From assembly GCA_036266975.1 (NCBI GenBank), contig DATAWZ010000190.1, positions 1-19,385 on the forward strand: a DNA stretch of 19,385 nt, read 5' to 3'. The translations under genes were made by a program, and so were the position numbers. Source of the stretch: DATAWZ01 sp036266975 (GTDB taxonomy: Bacteria > Actinomycetota > Thermoleophilia > Solirubrobacterales > Solirubrobacteraceae). Under the pieces are notes generated by a model that worked only from the letters and a program-made list of their open reading frames with translations, was not told where the DNA came from and ran no database searches. Shown here in pieces: positions 16,004 through 19,385 of this stretch (the first letter of the stretch is position 1; every line of letters begins with the position of its first letter).

Positions 16004-16032
16004 CGATATGACATAGGCCTTATGTCATATCG
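16004..16032. promoter_or_regulatory. Perfect 12-bp inverted repeat, candidate operator
   Basis: CGATATGACATA (16004-16015), spacer GGCCT, then its exact reverse complement TATGTCATATCG (16021-16032). It is strikingly AT-rich for this sequence and lies between the divergent start codons at 15956 and 16162. Length and symmetry fit a dimeric regulator site covering both operons. A TATCCT box nearer the leftward start (revcomp around 15969) could be a -10, but no firm promoter was found. No regulator gene is present in the window. Confidence 0.55.
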
Positions 16033-16040
16033 CCTAGAGA

Positions 16041-16152
16041 GGTGGCGTATGGAAACCGTCGGTGGGCGGCGATTTCAAGCGCCACCCCGCTGGTGGGAGG
16101 GGGGGTGGTGTAGTTCAGCGTCGCTGTAGTGCGCCCAGGTACGCCACCCCCC
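16041..16152 (+). promoter_or_regulatory. Structured 5' leader with competing stems
   Basis: GGTGGCGTA (16041-16049) is exactly complementary to TACGCCACC (16140-16148). The same downstream strand also pairs with a nearer copy: 16100-16112 (six G, then TGGTGTA) pairs with 16140-16152 over 13 bp with a single G-U. The two pairings exclude each other. Smaller stems lie between: CCACC-CCGCT-GGTGG at 16082-16096 and CAGCG-T-CGCTG near 16116-16126. The stem ends nine bases before the GTG at 16162, which has no Shine-Dalgarno. No T-tract follows, so it is not a standard terminator. It could be a cis-regulatory RNA, or a chance product of G- and C-rich runs. Confidence 0.4.
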
Positions 16153-16161
16153 TGAAAAATC

Positions 16162-17301
16162 GTGATCCTCTTCCTGCACAACCGCTACCGCGTCCCGGGC
16201 GGCGAGGAGCGGGTGGTGGCCGGCCTGCGCTGGCTGGTCGAGACCGAGCTCGGGGAGGCCACCGAGGAGATCGTCCGTGACTCGGGGTCGCTCGGGCGCT
16301 CCCAGGCGGCGGCGAGCCTGCTCGCCGGGGGCGCACGGTCCCGGGAGGTCGGCGAGGCGGTCCGCCGCACGCGGGCCCGCGTCCTGCACGCTCACAACAC
16401 CGGCCCCACCTTCGGCTGGCGCGCCCTCGCGGCGGCCCACGCGAGCGGCGCGCGTGTCGTCCTGCACCTGCACAACTACCGCCTGGTGTGCGCGGTCGGC
16501 GTGTGCTTCACCGCCGGACAGGAATGCACCCGCTGCCACGGCCGGGACACCCTCCCCGGCCTGCTGCACGGCTGTCGCGGCTCGCGGGTCGAGGGCGCCG
16601 TGTACGCCGGCGCGCTGGCGCTCTGGCAGCACCGGCTGACCGCGCAGGCCGACGCGGTGATCGTGCCGAGCGCGTTCGCGGCCGCCCGCCTGCGCGAGCT
16701 CGGCGCTCCGCTGCCCTGGGAGCGCGTCCACGTCGTCCCGCCGCCGGTGCGCGCCTTCGCCGAGGGTTCGCGCGCCGGCCACGGGCGCCACGCGCTCGTC
16801 GCCTCGCGTCTGGCCCCCGAGAAGGGCGTCGAGGTCGCCATCGACGCCTGCCGAGAGATCGGCCTCGCCCTGGTCGTGGCCGGCGACGGCCCCGAGCGCC
16901 CCGCGCTCGAGCGCCACGCCCGCGCGACGGGCGCGCAGGTCCAGTTCCTGGGCAGCGTCGACCCCGCCCAGCTCAAACGGCTGCGCGACGACGCCGCCCT
17001 GGCGATCGTTCCCTCTCGCTCGGCCGAGACGTTCGGCCTGGCCGCCGCCGAGGCGATGGCCGCCGGGCTGCCGGTGGCGGCCACCGCGGTCGGCGCGCTC
17101 CCCGAGCTCGTCCCCGCCGAGGGCCTCGCCGCGGGCGGCTCCGCCCACGCGCTCGCGCAGGTCGCCCGGCGGCTGGCCGGTGACGAGCAGGCCGGCGAGC
17201 GGGCTCTCGCCGCGGTGCGCGCGCTGCTTGCACCCGACCGCGTCGCCGAATCGCTGCGGCGCGCCTACGCGCCCGCGGCCCCGACGGCGGGCCGCGGCTG
17301 A
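16162..17301 (+). CDS. GT4-family glycosyltransferase with Cys-rich motif
   Basis: A 379-residue GT-B enzyme starting at GTG 16162 (MILFLHNRYRVPGGEERVV); PGGEE at 12-16 matches the usual N-terminal glycine loop of GT4. VLHAHNTGPTFGW (74-86) and VVLHLHNYRLVC (99-110) are conserved acceptor-domain strands. A cysteine cluster (Cys110, 115, 122, 125, 138) in the CFTAGQECTRCHGRD region resembles the C-x-x-C motif of a known GT4 subgroup and may bind a metal or stabilise the loop. The donor domain has ALVASRLAPEKGVEVAI (211-227), LVVAGDGPER, VQFLGSVDPAQL and E-x7-E as ETFGLAAAE at 289-297. All core parts are present. It is the first gene of the rightward unit, 19 bases ahead of the epimerase relic. 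Confidence 0.88.
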   Translation: MILFLHNRYRVPGGEERVVAGLRWLVETELGEATEEIVRDSGSLGRSQAAASLLAGGARSREVGEAVRRTRARVLHAHNTGPTFGWRALAAAHASGARVVLHLHNYRLVCAVGVCFTAGQECTRCHGRDTLPGLLHGCRGSRVEGAVYAGALALWQHRLTAQADAVIVPSAFAAARLRELGAPLPWERVHVVPPPVRAFAEGSRAGHGRHALVASRLAPEKGVEVAIDACREIGLALVVAGDGPERPALERHARATGAQVQFLGSVDPAQLKRLRDDAALAIVPSRSAETFGLAAAEAMAAGLPVAATAVGALPELVPAEGLAAGGSAHALAQVARRLAGDEQAGERALAAVRALLAPDRVAESLRRAYAPAAPTAGRG

Positions 17302-17320
17302 TCGCTAGCATCGTGCGCTC

Positions 17321-18276
17321 ATGCGAGCCCTCGTGACCGGCGGCGCCGGATTCATCGGTTGCAACCTCGTGGACGCGCTGATCGCCGCCGGCCACGAGGT
17401 CGCGGTCCTCGAGGACCCCTCGACCGGGCGTGAGGCCAACCTCCAGGAGGCGCGCGGCGACGGGGCCCGCCTGCACGTGCTCGACGTCCGCGACGACGCG
17501 GCGGTCACCGACCTCGTCGCTCGCGAGCGCCCCGCCGCGATCTTCCACCTCGCCGCCCAGATCGGCGTGCGCCGCTCGGTACGCGAGGTCGCCTTCGACG
17601 CGCGCATCGCCGTCGAGGGCACGATCAACGTGCTCGAGGCGGCCCGCCGCGCCGAGGTCGCCCGCGTCGTGTCCACCTCGATCTACGGCGAGACCGATGT
17701 GCTGCCCGCGCCGGAGAACACCGCCCCCAGCCGATGGCGCCCTACGGGCAGAGCAGGTTCTGCGGCGAAAGCTACCGCGGGCTGTACGAGCGCCTGTACG
17801 GCCTGTCGACCGTCGCCTTGTGCCACCCCAACGTCTACGGCCCGCGCCAGGACCCGCTCGGCGAGGCCGGCGTGGTGGCCATCTTCTGCGGGTGGCTGCT
17901 CGCCGGGGAGCCGGTGCGGGTCAACGGCGACGGACTTCAGACGCGCATCTACATCTACATCTACATCTACATCTACGTCGGCGATGTGGTGGCCGCCCAC
18001 CTCGCCGCGCTCGAGCATGACCAGGTCGGCGGCGCGCTCAACATCGGCACCGGCCGGGAGGCCTCGGTGCTCGACCTCGTGCACGCGCTCGGCTCCCTGC
18101 GGGGCTCGCCACTGCCCGACGAGCACGCTGCGGCGCCCGCGAGCGAGGTGGCTTGCAGCTGTCTGGACGTCCCGCGCGCGACGCGCGAGCTGGGATGGTC
18201 GGCCCGGACCTCGCTGGAGGACGGCCTGCGCAGCACGCTGCAGGCGACTCGCGAAGAGGCCGCCATCTCGGGGTGA
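17321..18276 (+). pseudogene. Frameshifted GalE-like NAD-dependent epimerase/dehydratase
   Basis: The N-terminal part from ATG 17321 is a Rossmann SDR domain (MRALVTGGAGFIG, IFHLAAQIGVRRSV, STSIYGE). After residue 137 homology jumps to the next frame (PMAPYGQSRFCGESY, then NVYGPRQDP, GDGLQTR, YVGDVVAAH, NIGTGREASVLDL), which runs to TGA 18274-18276. The switch lies at a run of five C at 17724-17728; one missing base restores one continuous protein of about 318 residues, normal for the family. Further damage: the catalytic Y-x-x-x-K reads YGQSR (Arg codon 17755-17757), ALRYGNVYGPRQ reads ALCHPNVYGPRQ, and RDY before YVGD is replaced by an IY repeat. It would have supplied an NDP-hexose epimer to the glycosyltransferases. 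Now probably inactive, unless the shift is a sequencing error. Confidence 0.8.
17947..17976. repeat. Hexanucleotide microsatellite (ATCTAC)x5
   Basis: Five perfect copies of ATCTAC encode IYIYIYIYIY just before VGDVVAA in the epimerase. Related enzymes have about two dipeptides here (DY-I/V-Y), so roughly three extra units are present and the conserved Asp is gone. The expansion keeps the frame. Confidence 0.95.
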
Positions 18277-19263
18277 CGTCGCCTGCCCCGTGCGCTGATC
18301 ACCGGGCTCGCCGGCCAGGACGGCTCCTTTCTGGCCGAGCTGCTGGTCGGCCAGGGCTACGAGGTCGTCGGCACGGTGCGCCCGGGCCGAGGTGGCCTCG
18401 GCGCCTCCGAGCACCTGCGTGAGCAGCTGACCGCCGCGGAGGTCGACCTGCTCGACCCGCAGGGGCTGCGCGAGGCGGTCCGCCGGCACGCCCCCGACGA
18501 GATCTACCACCTGGCCGCGCCGTCGTTCGTCCCGGACTCCTGGCGCCGGCCGGCGGAGACCGTCTCGGCCATCCTTGGCAGCACCGCCGCGCTGCTCGAG
18601 GAGGTGCGCGACGGCGGCGCCCACGCGCGGCTGTTCGTGGCCGGCTCGGGCACGATGTTCGGCGACGCCCGCGAGAGCCCCCAGCGCGAGGACACGCCGG
18701 CGCGCCCGCTGAACCCCTACTCGGTGGCCAAGCACGGGGTGCGCGAGCTCGCCGCGGTGTTCCGCGAGGAGCAGGGCGTCTTCTGCAGCTGCGGGATCGC
18801 CTACAACCACGAGTCCGAGCGGCGCCCCGAGCAGTTCGTCACCCGCCGCGTCTCGCGGGGCGTCGCGGCGATCGCGCTCGGCCGGGCCGAGCGGCTCACC
18901 CTCGGCGACCTGCAGGCGGTCCGCGACTGGTCCTTCGCCGGCGACGTGATGCGCGGCGCCTGGCTGTCGCTGCAGCACTCCGAGCCGATGGACTTCGTCC
19001 TGGCCAGCGGCGTCGGGCACACGGTCGAGGACCTCGTGCGCAGCGCCTTCGCCCACGCCGGCCTCGAGGTCGACGGGCGGGTCGCGGTCGATGAGACGCT
19101 CCGGCGCGCGCCGGAGACCACGAGCCTGGTGGGCGACCCCAGCCGGGCGCGCGAGGTGCTCGGCTGGCGCGCCGAGCTGGGGTTCGAGGCGCTCGTGGCG
19201 CGGATGGTGGACTTCGACCTGCGGGACCTCCGGGAACCGCCGGGCGACGACGGCGGCTCCTAG
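18273..19263 (+). CDS. gmd: GDP-mannose 4,6-dehydratase-like SDR, start disrupted
   Basis: From about 18289 the frame reads RALITGLAGQDGSFLAELLVGQGYEVVGTVRPG and continues about 325 residues, near the usual Gmd length. It has DEIYHLAAPSFVPDSW, ESPQREDTPARPLNPYSVAK (Tyr codon 18718-18720, Lys 18730-18732), GIAYNHESERRPEQFVTRRV and LTLGDLQAVRDWSFAGD, all Gmd hallmarks. It would convert GDP-mannose to GDP-4-keto-6-deoxymannose, precursor of GDP-rhamnose or fucose. No ATG, GTG or TTG precedes the conserved region in this frame. A GTG at 18273 overlapping the epimerase TGA would give MTSPARALITG if one C were removed from the CCCC at 18286-18289, so a one-base insertion probably broke the start; CTG 18283 is another possibility. 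The Glu of the usual S-x-E triad position is Thr (18652-18654). Confidence 0.75.
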
Positions 19264-19385
19264 TGGCACCTCCTGTAAATCCGCTCCCGCTTCGCGGCTG
19301 CAAATCTTCGCCTGGCGGCGTCCTCGGGAGCCGAAATAGCGCTGCTATTCCGGCTCCCTGCGTCCTGGCCATGCTCGATTTTCGC
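19264..19385. other. Non-coding tail with repeat-like composition
   Basis: No gene is seen. The stretch is less GC-rich than its surroundings and contains short direct repeats: CTGTAAATC / CTGCAAATC (19273-19281, 19298-19306) and GCGTCCT on both sides of the hairpin (19318-19324, 19360-19366). The wording resembles dispersed intergenic repeats I associate with this bacterial class, but I cannot verify copies from a single window. Confidence 0.45.
19326..19358 (+). terminator. Strong hairpin after the dehydratase gene
   Basis: GGGAGCCG (19326-19333) pairs with CGGCTCCC (19351-19358); after one A-C mismatch AATAGC (19335-19340) pairs with GCTATT (19344-19349), leaving a GCT loop. That is 14 base pairs in a 33-base element, 62 bases after the stop codon. 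There is no T-tract, so it would be a non-canonical terminator, or the core of a dispersed palindromic repeat. Confidence 0.5.

Noticed and set aside
14313..16016. Long rightward open frame opposite the two-domain GT2
   Set aside because: Composition is that of an antisense shadow; the leftward frame has two recognisable GT-A domains.
16100..16152. tRNA-like reading of the 5' part (TGTAGTTCAGC) with a GC-rich acceptor-like stem
   Set aside because: No anticodon arm, no TTC-type T-loop and too short; treated as a leader stem-loop instead.
16100..16152. Intrinsic terminator ahead of the rightward GT4
   Set aside because: The stem is followed by TGAAAAATCG on the rightward strand, not a T-tract, and no gene upstream reads in that direction.
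1..19385. CRISPR array, insertion sequence or transposase, rRNA genes, integrase or attachment sites
   Set aside because: None seen: no regularly spaced repeats, no transposase or integrase motifs, no rRNA-like stretches.

Overview
The window is very GC-rich, with compact genes, GTG/TTG starts and frequent stop/start overlaps. It looks like an actinobacterial chromosome. The protein styles (an Ig-like secreted protein, an ECx(n)EYSxC small secreted protein, many GT4 enzymes) suggest the class Thermoleophilia (Solirubrobacterales-like). That placement is inference from memory of family style; no rRNA or marker gene is present.

Layout. (1) 1-1740: the start of a leftward gene at the edge, a divergent SpoIIM/DUF95-like membrane protein, then a decayed glnK-amt (PII-ammonium channel) pair collapsed into one open frame. 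(2) 1741-3096: a secreted Ig-like protein. (3) 3100-5093: two leftward, translationally coupled GT4 glycosyltransferases. (4) 5167-7406: two rightward, coupled GT4 enzymes; the first seems to lack a piece of its C-terminal Rossmann domain. (5) 7393-15956: a leftward six-gene operon, in transcription order a two-domain GT2, GT4, GT4 with a repeat-encoded Pro/Ala insertion, a small secreted anchored protein, an O-antigen ligase/polymerase-like protein with a TPR tail, and a secreted clan GH-A glycosidase-like protein. (6) 15957-16161: a divergent control region with a perfect 12-bp inverted repeat and competing RNA stems. (7) 16162-19263: a rightward GT4, a decayed GalE-like epimerase, and a GDP-mannose 4,6-dehydratase-like gene with a damaged start. 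(8) 19264-19385: non-coding, with a strong hairpin and small direct repeats.

Function. Most of the window is the sugar-assembly part of a cell-surface polysaccharide locus: eight glycosyltransferase proteins (nine GT domains), a Wzy/WaaL-type membrane enzyme, an exported glycosidase, and nucleotide-sugar genes at one end. No flippase, initiating phosphoglycosyltransferase or chain-length kinase is visible, so these must lie outside or elsewhere.

The most notable signals are decay or hypermutability at both flanks (the PII-Amt relic; two C-run frameshifts, a Lys-to-Arg catalytic change and an ATCTAC x5 microsatellite in the epimerase/dehydratase pair) and the structured divergent control region. 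I did not find a clearly new defence or enzymatic system; the best candidates for something undescribed are the control region and the ligase / glycosidase / small secreted protein module.
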